Positions 10,050-20,704 of a stretch of DNA of 64,000 bases are shown here, piece by piece (position 1 is the stretch's first letter; each line of letters starts with the position of its first letter). The DNA comes from Agrypnia vestita (lineage: Eukaryota > Arthropoda > Insecta > Trichoptera > Phryganeidae). The notes under the pieces were generated by a model. That model did no database searches and had not been told where the DNA came from. It saw nothing but the letters and a program-made list of their open reading frames with translations. A program made the position numbers and the translations under genes. The stretch lies in NCBI GenBank assembly GCA_016648135.1, contig JADDOH010023640.1, forward strand, positions 62,001 to 126,000. Reading direction: 5' to 3'.

Positions 10050-11215
10050 TGTTAATCTACAAAGTTGCTCAACCAATTGAAAAAAAATATAAATTTTAAA
10101 ATTTAAAATTTACCAAAAAAATACGTTTTTTGATTACTTTAAAACGTTTTTTATTCATATAAAGAGATGATTTTAAACAATATATATCGCTCATGATAAA
10201 ACAATACCTCGAAAGCCACTTAGTGCAGATTTTATAGGAGAAGCAAAAAACTGTATAATACATTGATTCAGTAAATGGAATATGAGGAATTGCTTTAATG
10301 GAATAAGAGATACAAATATCCACACATTTTAAAGCCAATACAAAAAGAAATTGATTTCCACAAAAATGATATGCGAGGTATTGTTTTAACATGAGCGATA
10401 TTGTATTTTACGCACGCACTTTGAGACTTGAGCCACTATAAAATATATTTTTTTAATCAAAACACAAATAAATAATAATAATAATTCCAATGCATGAAAT
10501 TTGTCAACGGATTGTGCATTTTTAAAAACAGATTGATTTTTAAACGATAAAAATGGCTTCACTGTTTATATATATTATGTATAAGGTCCTCGATTTTTCG
10601 AACTTTCCCGGATTTTCTCGCTCATTGAGTTGACCTCTAGGGTTTTCCGAAATATTCTAAAATGGACCAACCGTTTGAAAATCTTCGTTATGTAAAGCTC
10701 AGTTTAAGAATCTTGTGACAGTACAATGTTGCCATTATTATTTTAATTTGTCATTCAAGAATTTCAAACCCAGTCGAGGAACCCGCAAAAAATATAGCTT
10801 CTGCAATGTATCCTGCAATTTACACCACTTGTACGTAAATTTTTCTCTGGACTTTGCACGAAGGATGGCAGACATATCTGTTCCTCTGTGTAGCCCAAAG
10901 GTTTGCTGTTACTGTTAGTAAATACGTTAGTATTTAAAATTAACCATCTACATCTTGAATGAATAATAATAATAGATTATGTGCGTGGTTTAGTGCGAGA
11001 ACGAGCCTCCTTGCTCGTGGCATTAGATTGAGAAGTAGGACGCTCGCCATTTCATTGTTGTCGTGACCGAACTGTTGAACTTTTCACGCTGAGGTATATA
11101 CATATATATTAAAGTACACACATAGGTAAAAAAATATATAGAATAAATAATTCGTGTAGTTGATTCATGAGGCTCGTGACTCCTTCTACTGCTAAAATTG
11201 TACACGAATAAAAAA
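10050..11215. other. unassigned sequence
   Basis: No gene or recurring repeat recognised. Open stretches of 60-98 codons (10096-10392 minus, 10715-10918 plus) lack motifs. Confidence 0.35.
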
Positions 11216-11225
11216 AACTACACTA

Positions 11226-11690
11226 ACACTAATGTATGGAAGTGAAGCCTGGAGCTAGTAGAAGAGGAACGAAAGTAGATTGAATGCAGTGGAGATGGGA
11301 TCCCTTAGACGTATGTGTAACAAATCCATGTATGATAGAGTAAAGAATAAATATATTAGGAATCAATGTAAAGCTGATCGTAGCATAATACATAGAATAA
11401 AAATAGGGTCACTCAGGTGGTTTGGGCATGTTGAGCGAATAAATGCGGAAAAAATGGTAAGAAAGATATATAATGCAAGTGTTGGCGGCGCCAGAAAGAG
11501 AGGGCGACCATGGAAGACGTAGCATGACCAGATTAACCAGATACTGGAAGATGGTCCTGTTAGAAGCCTCAACAACCGTCGAGCTTGCATGCGAAGATGT
11601 ATGAATGTAGATGAAGCGAATGTCAGGATAGAAGAGTATGGCGCTCTATCCTCTCTGCCTACGTAAGTTAGTTAGTTAGTTAGTTAGTTA
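11226..11690 (+). pseudogene. RTE-like LINE, RT C-terminal tail (subfamily 1)
   Basis: In frame from 11226: LMYGSEAWS, two stops, KRNESRLNAVEMGSLRRMC, then KIGSLRWFGHVERI and ARKRGRPWKT, stop, HDQINQILEDGPVRSLNNRR, ending at 11664-11666. This is the well-known tail after the palm/thumb of a non-LTR reverse transcriptase common in Lepidoptera; RTE is my best clade guess. At least three in-frame stops make it dead. A (GTTA)n tract (11663-11690) marks the 3' end. Same subfamily: 22968-23055, 23851-24190 (minus), 40778-41075 (minus), 48936-49197 (minus) and 54868-55600. Confidence 0.75.
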
Positions 11691-11784
11691 ATAAAAAAAT
11701 TATCATTATTTTAATAGAATAATAATTATTTTAAAGTTTAATAATTCAAATCAAAATGACAAAATTTTCAACCACAAGGGGCAT

Positions 11785-12088
11785 ACAATGTCACATCGTC
11801 GTTGTAATATATATATAATTAAGCCTATGTGCCGTTTTAGTACATTCTGAGATAAACGAATGAAACAGTTTTAAAAAATAAATGCACAGACTAGATTAAT
11901 AAAAAATACTTTAAATAATTACTAGGCAGACTTTCTAGATGAACGGCAATGTTTTTTTTAGTTTATCTTCATTATGTATATGAAAAATTGACAAATTGAT
12001 TCGTTCATCTCAGAATGTACTAAAAGGCACATTGGCTTTATTATATATTATATAAAGCGACGATATATTATAAATATATGACATTGTA
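11785..12088. mobile_element. palindromic MITE, about 304 bp
   Basis: Ends TACAATGTCACATCGTCG and its complement (CGACG...TGACATTGTA); arms of about 85 bp with further matches around TGAGATAAACGAATGAA. TA at both extreme ends could be the target duplication of a Tc1/mariner-type element. No coding part. Confidence 0.65.
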
Positions 12089-12124
12089 AATATACAACAC
12101 ATATATGGAACAAGGATTACATAT

Positions 12125-12152
12125 TACATATATATATATATATATATATATA
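12125..12152. repeat. (AT)n microsatellite
   Basis: Pure alternating AT, about 28 bp. Confidence 0.9.
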
Positions 12153-12154
12153 CA

Positions 12155-12688
12155 ACATCCAATAATTTAATGGGCTTACAATCCTGTGTGAGCTGGCTTA
12201 AGTAATTAGATAAGAAATGGATTGTCTTTTCCTATAATTAAATAAAAATAACAGAAAAATATTGAAGGCATTGGTTAAATACCTGAAGCCGATATTGTAT
12301 TATCTCATTAACCTGTCAAAATAATTAATACTTATTTTTTCCTTAATTATGTTTTCATATATTTTGTAAATTGTACCTGTGTGCCATCGGTTTAAGAAAA
12401 TCGAAGGTCATATTTTATAAAATTGAAGACTATGTGATCAAAAATACTAATTATGTGTTAAAATGTTCACATTCGAAACTATTGATAGGTACCTACTTTT
12501 CAGGCAACAGCTTAATTTTGGTCTATTTCTTATACATATGAACTAAGTCTAAACAAACATTTTTGATTTTTATAGTGTTAACTTTGTGGTTGAACATAAT
12601 TATTAATTTCAACACCTTTTTATAAACACATTGATTATTTTTACTTCGATCGGTTTCGATACCACTGCAACCGGTATCAAAACTGTCT
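12155..12688. other. unassigned AT-rich sequence
   Basis: Nothing recognised. Confidence 0.35.
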
Positions 12689-12689
12689 A

Positions 12690-12925
12690 TTTTCTGGGAT
12701 ATTCTGCCGTGTATATCTCTGGCTGACGTTTCGTAATCTCATTGTAGGCTCGATCATCACTGATGCGATGAGTAAGTGATGAAGTTAAGGTTATTATTAA
12801 TTTTCAATACAGGATCCGAAACGCAGTGGGATCCGAAACGTCGGCCAGAGAGATCAGACATACACGGCAGATTATCCCAGAATATTCTAAACGGCCGCAG
12901 AAACCCGAGAACATTTATAATCAAT
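12690..12925. repeat. family B foldback repeat, copy 2
   Basis: Arms TTCTGGGATATTCTGCCGTG and complement (CACGGCAGATTATCCCAGAA). The right half has GGATCCGAAACGTCGGCCAG, the GAAA-ACGT-C part of a hammerhead-like core; the CTGATGA part is altered (ACTGATGCGATGAG). Flanked outward by the GAGAACATT end shared with the other copies. Confidence 0.55.
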
Positions 12926-12927
12926 GT

Positions 12928-13455
12928 GGTTTACAGAAAATTTGTTAGTTATTAAAATTAAAATCCGTTATGTAATAAAAGTAATGTTATAAATATACGA
13001 ATACGTATGTAACGACATATAAAAATATGACTACGAAAAGTTTTATGTTTGTAATACGTTTTTGTAGCATTGATCAAAAGAGCCTTGAAAAACAATACAA
13101 TTATAACAAAAAATATATACATGTACCTACATTCACAGTTACCCAATGAAAAGGCTCGCCAATGAAAAAATATCACGTATCGCGAAAACAAATCATGCAA
13201 GCGGCGGCTAACAGTAGGGCAATACCGAGAAATAATACATATCAAATTGATGCATATTCACTGAACAATGAATCGCTACAAATAAAACGCGCAAACTTAT
13301 AAAATCGGCCACATTTAATGAAATCAGATAATCTCTTGATATGGCTACGTTTTCATTGGCCAATTAGTAAGTCAAAATTATATATTTTTACATAAGAGCA
13401 TTTACATAAATATATCCAAACGGAACTGTCAGCGAAACAAAGCGGAAAATTAATA
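12928..13455. other. unassigned sequence
   Basis: No motif recognised; a 95-codon minus open stretch (12958-13245) is cysteine- and aromatic-rich but matches nothing known to me. Confidence 0.35.
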
Positions 13456-13462
13456 ATTTTAT

Positions 13463-13660
13463 ACAGGATGTACCAGAGCTAGCAGCAGAAATTTGGCCGG
13501 TAGATTCCTGACTATGTTATGAGTCTAAAATGTTGAAGCAACCATGGTCATCAATATTTATATATATTGCATATCAATAGTTATGGAGATATGCAATATC
13601 AAAGATTGCATTTTTTTCAACATTTCTGACTTATTTTTTGCAAAATGTTGTACAGCTTAC
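13463..13660 (+). mobile_element. family C MITE, left half only
   Basis: Begins ACAGGATGTACCAGAGCTAG and runs through GCAGAAATTTGGCCGGTAGA and TATGGAGATATGCAATATCA. It matches the left arm of the complete copy at 47211-47606. It stops where family A sequence begins, so it is truncated by a later insertion or recombination. Confidence 0.6.
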
Positions 13661-13661
13661 T

Positions 13662-13862
13662 CAGTTGTATGAAGAGACTGCGACGCATCTGGTAGACACT
13701 AAACTTAATTATAATATAATTTTGGATTTTTGGAAATTTTTTATTACTCCCTTTCGTAGCGTCGCCCGACCGAAGCCCAACGCGTAGGTTAAGCGCCAAA
13801 CCAATATCCACTAGTAAATGAGAAAGGGAGTATAATAAAAACTTGATTTTTATGGGTCGAGT
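13662..13862 (+). repeat. family A dispersed repeat, rearranged copy
   Basis: Contains the ACGCATCTGGTAGACAC block, then ACTCCCTTTCGTAGCGTCG, then GAGAAAGGGAGT and the AAAACTTGATTTTTATGGG tail. The central body is deleted and the order is scrambled compared with complete copies. Confidence 0.5.
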
Positions 13863-14178
13863 TTTTACTTCCTTTCTTTTAACTCATGGCGTCTGCTTGC
13901 TTGTCTGTTTGACGAAAAAACTTTGGATCGATTTTTAACCCTTTTCCCGTGATCCAATCGAGCTGAAACTTTGCAAGTAGACTCGTGGCAACGATCAAGA
14001 AGATCTATAAAATTTCCGTTAAAAAAATTAATAATTATAGTAAAATTATGGATTTTTCAAATTTTTAATGGTTTTTTCATACAAGTTGTATGGAGATTCC
14101 GACGCATGTGGTAGACACGAATCCCGAAAATGAGAAAGGGAGTATTGTAAAAACTTGGTTTTTATGGGGTACTTTTTT
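13863..14178 (+). repeat. family A dispersed repeat, copy 4
   Basis: Full-length copy starting TTTTTACTTCCTTTCTTTTA and ending with GAGAAAGGGAGT plus the AAAACTTGGTTTTTATGGG tail. It lies directly after the rearranged copy, giving a tandem pair. Confidence 0.7.
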
Positions 14179-14279
14179 ATTAATTATATTTTATATATGT
14201 TTTAGGATTCCGTTATCTGTCTATATATGTATACGTGTATCCATATATGCATGCACTGTCAATATGGATCGTTCTAAGA

Positions 14280-14460
14280 GCAAAATAAAATGATTAACAG
14301 AGGCGTAGCGGCAACGGCGGATACCAAAGGCCTGTCAGGGGCATGGGGGTAGTTTGGGTGGATGCGAGGGGTGTGTGGATGTATTGGGGTTGTAGTTTAG
14401 GTAGGTGATGCTGTGGGTGTGAGGGAAGGAATTACTTCTCGTATAATGCCGGAAAGATGA
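14280..14460. other. G-rich tract
   Basis: From 14334 to 14440 the plus strand has many GGG/GGGG runs (GGGGCATGGGGGTAGTTTGGG). No ORF. May form G-quadruplex-like structure, though one loop exceeds seven bases. Confidence 0.35.
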
Positions 14461-15645
14461 AACAACCTGCATAATTATATTTTTTATGAAAAGGCATTTT
14501 AAGTCACAACTTTTTTCCTCAATTATGAATGATTATTACTGTGGCGAAATTAGTACCGCTGTTCCCTGGTAAGGAAATGTTGCAGATTCGTATACCGATG
14601 GTGACGATATATTTTTGCGATATACGAATATTTGCGTATTCTAACGATTATAAATAAAATATTAAAAAATTATTTTTTCCATTATTTTACAAAATAGTGG
14701 AAAAAACAAAGTTTTAGTGTTTTATTTTTAGTTGTTAAAATGGATTTCCACTAAATGCCAACATATTCAATTAATTACATGCATTCTGTTTGTCATAAAA
14801 ATTAATAATACAATTGGATCCTTTATAAAGCGTCGTTTTCGTGAGTACCTTCTCACCTCAAGGGCGCTTCATTTCTCTCAAAATTTATTTCATATAATAA
14901 TTATTTAATTAATTAATATTTATAAATAACATTGTGGCTGGGATTTTTACAGAAAATAATAATTAATGTCATTGTTAGACCTATTTTTATAAAAACAGAT
15001 TGATTATATTAGTTTTATATTAACGATACTCTTTATTTCGATCTGAATATTATTTACAATTTATTTTATCATTAAAGACATTATTTATTATTAATTTATC
15101 ATTAAATGCATATTGTGAAAATACTTGTTAATCTGGAAATCATTCTTAAATTGTATTTATTGATTTAATATTATTTACAATTTATTTTATCATTTAGACA
15201 TTATTCATTATTAATTCACCTTAAAAAGTGTATTGTGTTATTAAATCATATTTAAAATGTTAATATTTTTTAACATTTTGAATTTTATTTTGTACTCTAA
15301 TCACACTCAAGGACCATCTATCGGGATCAATAATGTTCTCTTGACGGTATGTTTGTTAAAAATAAAAATCGTTGCACGCCTCTATTGGCCTGAAATACGC
15401 CCAATCAATATGAGATGACTATCATAGAATTCATTTTCATACTAAAATTATTTTCGCAATCCCTCGTGGTTTTCTGGGTCGGGCAGGTAATTAATCAGGC
15501 GATCGATTTTTGGCAATTTATCATTCCTAGTACAAGCTTGCCTGATAGGTCACGATAACTCAACCAAATACACAGTCCTTAATTTCACCCACTAAAATAT
15601 TACACTATTATGACGACTTGTAACATTAATATTGAAATATTATTA
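14461..15645. other. unassigned AT-rich sequence
   Basis: Contains a weak direct repeat (ATTATTTACAATTTATTTTATCATT at about 15050 and 15170) but no recognised family. Confidence 0.35.
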
Positions 15646-15649
15646 TGTA

Positions 15650-16230
15650 CTAGCTGTAACCCGTCAAAAATGACGGTATTTTTACATGCCGATTCCTAAA
15701 GAATAAGTAATTCCTTATCCGACATATTATAGCCGACACCCTTGAAATAGTAAAAACTACTTTTATCAAAATATTTAAACATTTTTTGTAAATTCCCCCT
15801 ACCGGCAGTTAATGGTACTATTTTAACAGTAAGCCTGGTGGTTGTGCGCAAAACTAAACGCGATACTGCCCTTTGATAACATTGTCACTCAAGCTCCAAC
15901 ATAATAAAATAATTAATATTATACATAAAATATAAATCAAAATAAAATCAAAAATAAAATGAGAAAAATATATTTCGGTTCAATCAGAAATTTATAGGTA
16001 CAAATGGTTTTCATCTTTGCTAAGTTTTATATGTACTACATTTTTGACGGATCGCACACATGCGGTGGTGACAACATCGCCATCGTTGCCGCCTTCGGGT
16101 TTGCTGGCCCGGGGTTCAAGCTCCATCTCCAAGCGTTTAATTTATTTTTTTAGCCGTGGATTGACGCTACACGAAGTAACAGACAGACAGACAGATGGAC
16201 AGACAAGGAATTTATTATAATTGGGATTTG
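15650..16230 (-). mobile_element. Helitron-like element, minus strand
   Basis: On minus the 3' end is hairpin CCGTCA/TGACGG (in ACCGTCATTTTTGACGGGT), then TTACAG, CTAG (15653-15650) and T. The far end has a GTCT/AGAC repeat (ACAGACAGACAGAC near 16180), also seen at the 5' ends of the Helitrons at 45790 and 52390. No replicase ORF; non-autonomous. Confidence 0.6.
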
Positions 16231-16239
16231 GTTGATTTG

Positions 16240-16517
16240 TAAATAAGTGCCATTTAGTTCACTGTTAAATAAGTGCCGTTTAGTTCACTATTAAATAAGT
16301 GCCGTCTAGTTCACTGTTAAATAAGTACCGTCTAGTTCACTGTTAAATAAGTGCCGTTTAGTTCACTATTAAATAAGTGCCGTTTAGTTCACTGTTAAAT
16401 AAGTGCCGTTTAGTTTACTGGTAAATAAGTGCCGTTTAGTTCACTGCTAAATAAGTGCCGTTTAGTTCACTGTTAAATAAGTGCCGTTAAGTTTACTGGT
16501 AAATAAGTGCCGTTTAA
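16240..16517 (+). repeat. 26-bp tandem array, about 10.7 copies
   Basis: Ten complete 26-bp units start at 16240 and every 26 bp to 16474, plus a partial at 16500. Core AAATAAGTGCCGTTTAGTTC with few substitutions (GTACCGTC, CATTTAG, GTTAAG). Right after the last unit the sequence inverts (GAACGGCACCTACGGAACCT, then ATTTA), an imperfect inverted copy of the unit. No spacers, so it is not a CRISPR. It abuts the Helitron's 5' side and may be its internal minisatellite. Confidence 0.9.
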
Positions 16518-16518
16518 C

Positions 16519-16920
16519 CGAACGGCACCTACGGAACCTATTTAAAATTCAAAGGAATATTTTTATGCAGGCTTAGGAAAATTCATTTTAGTGTCGTTGC
16601 AACAATTATGAGTTTTACAATATGTTTAGTAAGATAGGCGATCCAAAGTTTATAGAGATTAATAGGCGTCTTCGATGGTTGGGTCAAGTAGAAAATTCGA
16701 CCGCATAGCAAAATCGTAGCAGGACACCAGACACCAGACAAAACGCTCTTGGCGTTTAATAATAATAAATAGTCTTGGCAGGCTGAACATTTTCTGCCTT
16801 TAGAAAAACAGGGATCGATTAAAGAAAATTCTTGGAAACTCCCATCAGGGGTTGTACAATTTTTTAAAGCTTTAATTTTAATTAAAAGATATTTTGTTTT
16901 AAGCTTAACTATTGACATAA
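16519..16920. other. unassigned sequence
   Basis: A 111-codon minus-strand open stretch at 16583-16918 has no recognised motif. Nothing else seen. Confidence 0.35.
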
Positions 16921-16930
16921 TACACTATTA

Positions 16931-16975
16931 CATAATGTTCACTAGTTTCGGTTGCACTCAACCTTCTTCAGTACA
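16931..16975 (-). ncRNA. hammerhead-like motif, minus strand
   Basis: Minus strand: CTGAAGA (16971-16965), stem II GGTTG/CAACC, GAAA, palindromic ACTAGT. The base after ACTAGT is G, which is not allowed at the cleavage position, so it is probably inactive. It forms an inverted pair with 17661-17700. Confidence 0.45.
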
Positions 16976-16984
16976 GTATAATAT

Positions 16985-17559
16985 TGTAACGAGATGATAA
17001 AAGAGATTGCGTACAGAATCCCTCGTAATATGTCAGTGACGACAATAACACTGAAACTTATAGAACCTTCCACTACATTCTGGAATACATTACAGTACTC
17101 TGGAATTAGTTACATCATTCGAGAAGCATCTGGAACAGCCTAGGACCTTCTCCTAAACGCTATTATAATCTAGGAAGTTCGATAATCCAGTTTTTGGATA
17201 TAGGCCGCCGGGAAGAGCTGTCGTGTTTGACAGGACGACGACCAGCGTGCCCAGTCGTGAAGAATTGCGAAGCGATAAATAAAGCTAATAATCGAGCGAA
17301 GTATCTAATTGGCGTTGAAAATAAATGCGATAATTACTACGAGTGAGAATTGGATGGAATGTTCTAGTGAATGTTAAATGCATGTTACCCAGCGATAATA
17401 AAGTGTTCACAAACGAGTGATATATTGCGATATAGTGATGATTAAAAAATAGCGTTAAATTTAATTCGTGTTTATGGAATTTGTACATTGAATAATTAAT
17501 TAATCTCAAATTATTTTCCAGTGTTTTCATTTATTCCTCCGTAGCCACGACATGTGACA
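16985..17559. mobile_element. solo LTR, 575 bp
   Basis: Begins TGTAACGAG and ends CATGTGACA (5 of 6 terminal bases inverted), with 4-bp target duplication ATAT at 16981-16984 and 17560-17563. An AATAAAGC poly-A-type signal lies near 17278. The GC-rich middle (TGACAGGACGACGACCAGCG) contrasts with the surroundings. No internal region. Length and 4-bp duplication fit a Gypsy-group LTR. It lies between two inverted hammerhead-like motifs, so it inserted into an older foldback. Confidence 0.7.
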
Positions 17560-17660
17560 ATATCACTAACCTAAGTAACACAAAAATCCCCCGCTATATG
17601 CTTTTTTCTCTCTGTTTAAATTCTTATCTTAGAAACGTATGTGGGTTATTTAATAATATA

Positions 17661-17702
17661 CTGTCCTGAAGAATGTTGGGTCCAACCGAAACTAGCTGAC
17701 GT
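17661..17702 (+). ncRNA. hammerhead-like motif, decayed
   Basis: CTGAAGA (17666-17672), stem II TTGG/CCAA, GAAA (17688-17691), then ACTAGCT, where an extra C breaks the palindromic stem III. Stem I TGTC/GAC is still possible. Confidence 0.4.
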
Positions 17703-17991
17703 TGTATATTAATATCAATAAACTGGCTTTTTACAAAATATGTTGTTACATAAATTATAATAATATTAAGCAACAAAGTGTTGGCTTTCTTTGGAATTTT
17801 TTTATATTTTTATTTAAGAAATAAGAATATAATTTAAAGTACCTATGTATGTAGTTTAGCGTACAATAAAAATTATTTAAATTTCGAAACTTATGTATTG
17901 AACCAGATAGAGGAATTGTTATAAGCGCAATGCTTCTTCTTTTTTTAAATAATAGTAGAGATGCGAAAACGTATAACGTGTCGCATTAATA

Positions 17992-19277
17992 TTAGGTCGT
18001 TACATATGAAATTGACGTTTTGCCGTACTGGCAAATTTGATCTTAAATATCTTCTCTTTGGTTAGGAATTCCAAATCCAAATTTATACAGCTATTTACTC
18101 ATGTATTTGTGTTTTGAAAATTATAATTCATTTGTTTTTTCCTCAATTGTTTTTTTCTTTGCGTCACTCAGTTTACAAAATGAAAAACTTGAAATATCGC
18201 GTTATTTACGAGTACGAGTTCCACCGTGGCACCAGTGCTGCAGAAACGGCTCGAAGGATTAATGATGTGTATGGCGACGGTGCCGCAAAAGAAAACACAG
18301 TGCGTTTTTGGTTCCAACGTTTTCGTTCTGGAAATTTCGACCTGCAGAACAAGCCCCGTGGACGGCCGGAGACCAAAGTTGATAATGAAGAATTGAAGGC
18401 TATTGTGGAAGCGGATCCATCGCAAACCACATCCGAGTTAGATGCAGGCTGCGGTGTTAGTGATTAAAAATGTTTTAATCCACTTGAAGCACATTGGTAA
18501 GGTGAAAAAGCTTGAAAGGTGGGTACCTCACGAATTGAGTGAAGCAAGTCAACAAACGCGCGTTGACTGCTGCGTTGCATTACTCAACCGGCACAATAAT
18601 GAAGGGATTTTAAATCGAATCATTACCTGTGATGAAAAGTGGATCCTGTACGATAATCGGAAGCACTCATCGCAATGGCTAAACCCTGCCGAACCAGCCA
18701 AACCATGCCCCAAGCGAAAATTGACTCCAAAAAAGTTACTTGTGAGCGTTTGGTGGACTAGTGCTGGTGTCGTTCACTATAGCTTTCTTAAATATGGCCA
18801 GACGATTACGGCAGATGTCTATTGTCAGCAACTGCAAACCATGATGGAAAAGCTAGCTGCTAAACAACCGAGGCTGGTTAATCGCTCCAGGCCACTGCTG
18901 CTTCATGATAACGCTAGACCACACACTGCACAACAGACGGCTACCAAATTAGAGGAGCTTCAATTGGAATGTCTAAGACATCCACCGTACTCTCCGGACC
19001 TTACCCCAACAGATTACCATTTTTTTCGAAATTTGGATAACTTCTTGCAAAGGAAAAAATTCAACTCCGATGGGGCAGTCGAAACCGCCTTCAAAGATTT
19101 TATTGATTCCCGTCCGAATGGTTTTTTTAGTAAAGGGATCGATGAACTACCTATGAGATGACAGAAGTGCATAGATAGCAATGGTACATACTTTGATTAA
19201 ATAAATATATTATAATAAAAAAAATCGGCTTTATGTTCCTCCCATACTAAACGTCAATTTCATATGTAAGGACCTAA
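17992..19277 (+). mobile_element. mariner transposon, copy 1 (1286 bp)
   Basis: Complete element with 29-bp terminal inverted repeats beginning TTAGGTC, flanked by TA (17990-17991 and 19278-19279). Three near-identical copies in one window indicate recent activity. It carries a single transposase gene (18180-19161), broken in this copy. Confidence 0.95.
18180..19199 (+). pseudogene. mariner transposase, copy 1 (frameshift and stop)
   Basis: Cut-and-paste transposase of the mariner DD34D group, about 339 residues when open. The start at 18180 begins MKNLKYRVIYEYEF; the frame is also open 22 codons upstream. The N-terminal helix-turn-helix half (to about residue 110) binds the ends. The linker has WVPHEL and the catalytic half has CDEKW (D151), LLLHDNARPH (D243) and PPYSPDL..TD (D278; 34 residues apart). 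A one-base insertion near 18467 shifts the frame, and TGA at 19159-19161 replaces Trp327. Compared with copy 3 it also has changes such as Ala to Asp near residue 88. The overall pattern is close to the cecropia/Hsmar1 branch. Confidence 0.92.
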
Positions 19278-19562
19278 TATTCTTACTATTTTCAAATTAA
19301 GCTAAAAGCTTGTGCTATGAAAATAGGACTAACTTGCTGGTCTGGAGTGAGGTTCGAGCCCGCGACCTTGGATCGCGAGGCGAGAGTCCTAACCACAAGA
19401 CCAACAAGCTACTCTTATCAGTCTTAATTTAATGTTATCATATAATAAAGCACCGTATTATGCAAATGTTTTTAATTTTAATCGTACACGAATTTAAATC
19501 TACTCAACCTCTTCTTTCTCTTCAATTTTACGATTTCCCATTTTATTTGGGGTCGGCTCTCT

Positions 19563-19866
19563 TTACTCCTTTTTGCTCCTTTTTTTTAACTCGTAGCGTC
19601 TGCTTGTCTGCCGAAAAAACTTTGGATCGATTTTTAAGCCTTTTCCCGTGAACCAATCGAGCTGAAACTTTGCAGACAGACTCGTGCCAAATTTTCTTTA
19701 AATTTTTTAAAAATAATTATGGTATAAATTTGGATTTTTCGAAATTTTAACGTTTTTTTCAAATTGAAAACCATACAAATGAGAAATGAACCCGGCGCGT
19801 GGAGAAGGCGCGAAACCTGTTTCAACAAGAAATGAGAAGGGGAGCATAATAAAAACTTGATTTTTT
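19563..19866 (+). repeat. family A dispersed repeat, copy 5
   Basis: TTTACTCCTTTTTGCTCC..., the shared GGATCGATTTTTAAGCC and CAATCGAGCTGAAACTTTGC blocks, and the AAAACTTGATTTTT tail. More diverged at both ends than copy 7. Confidence 0.65.
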
Positions 19867-20165
19867 CCACCATTCCCTATTCTGGGCTATCGCTTCGTCC
19901 AACTGGGCATTCTTCAGGTCTTTCTCCACACTACTCCACCAGGTGGCGCTGGATTTACCTCTACCCCTTCAGTCCCGATTCCTTCACCTTTTCAGTAGTA
20001 GAGACGACTCTAAAACTACCCCTGATATGCTCATTTCTCACTCTGTCACGCCAAGTTACACCCCCAGACCATCTGAGCATCTTCATTTCACTGGTATGGA
20101 GTTTTTGCTAGTGCACCTTCTTTACGGTGCAGCATTCTGAGCTGTAGATCATGTAATTTATATTA
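19858..20165 (-). pseudogene. RTE-like LINE, RT C-terminal tail (subfamily 2)
   Basis: Minus-strand reading: MIYSSECCTVKKVH, stop, QKLHTSEMKMLRWSGGVT, WRDRVRNEHIRGSFRV, TTEKVKESGLK, ending with EKDLKNAQLDEAIAQNREWW in a shifted frame. This tail is typical of an abundant non-LTR element, here with several stops. The 3' end abuts the family A repeat. A shorter, different tail is at 21052-21235. Confidence 0.7.
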
Positions 20166-20690
20166 CCTGTATAATGTTATGCAACAAAAATATTTAAATA
20201 AATATGCAATGTTTGATGTCGCTTATCCCCGTATATGTCGACGTTAGGCCCAAAGCAATAATGAAGAATATTTTCTAACAAAAAATTTAATAAAGAAAAC
20301 TCCCCCGAAATTGACACCTTGTAAGAATCAATTCAAACCACGTAGAATAATTGAAAATAATAAATTGTTCGATAAAATAATTTATTTTATTGCAAATACG
20401 CTATGCGTAGAAATATTTTTATACATGGAATCTACGTACAAAAAAATTAGTTTTTCAATGAAAACATAAAAAATATAGTTTTCCAATGAAAACATAATAC
20501 ATTTATTATAATTTTAGAACAAAGTTCTATGATATTCAAAACAAATTGTTTGAAACAAATACAAAAAAAAAAATCATACATTAATCAAAATTTACATTTA
20601 ATTTGTTTAAAATAAACTAAAACTATTTAAATAAATCCTAAATATCTAAAATATTGGGGCTAAAATCCCCCAATACTGAATTTAGGGGTA
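20166..20690. other. unassigned AT-rich sequence
   Basis: Has a short direct repeat (TTTTCAATGAAAACATAA twice, about 20450-20490). No gene seen. Confidence 0.35.
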
Positions 20691-20704
20691 GGTATACTTT
20701 AAAA

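Larger units (their letters stand above)
17939..19415 (-). mobile_element. SINE family 1 split by mariner
   Basis: The minus-strand SINE head is at about 19415-19340 (B box GGCTCGAACC; A box region CTTGTTGGTCTTGTGG), its body continues to 19280 (TTAGCTTAATTTGAAAATAG), and its 3' part resumes at 17991-17945 (ACGTTATACGTTTTCGCATC). The missing middle is exactly where the mariner sits, with TA at each border. Removing the mariner and one TA restores continuity with the uninterrupted SINE at 1123. Confidence 0.75.

Noticed and set aside
14334..14440. Firm G-quadruplex call
   Set aside because: G runs are present but the loop between the third and fourth run exceeds seven bases; kept only as a G-rich tract.
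16240..16517. Regular short repeats resembling a CRISPR array
   Set aside because: Units are directly adjacent with no unique spacers, and the genome is clearly eukaryotic.
16583..16918. 111-codon minus ORF as a gene
   Set aside because: No start context, motif or splice signal; composition like random AT-rich DNA.
18168..18430. Minus-strand ORFs of 74-85 codons in each mariner
   Set aside because: Repeated in all three copies because they are antisense shadows of the transposase N-terminus.
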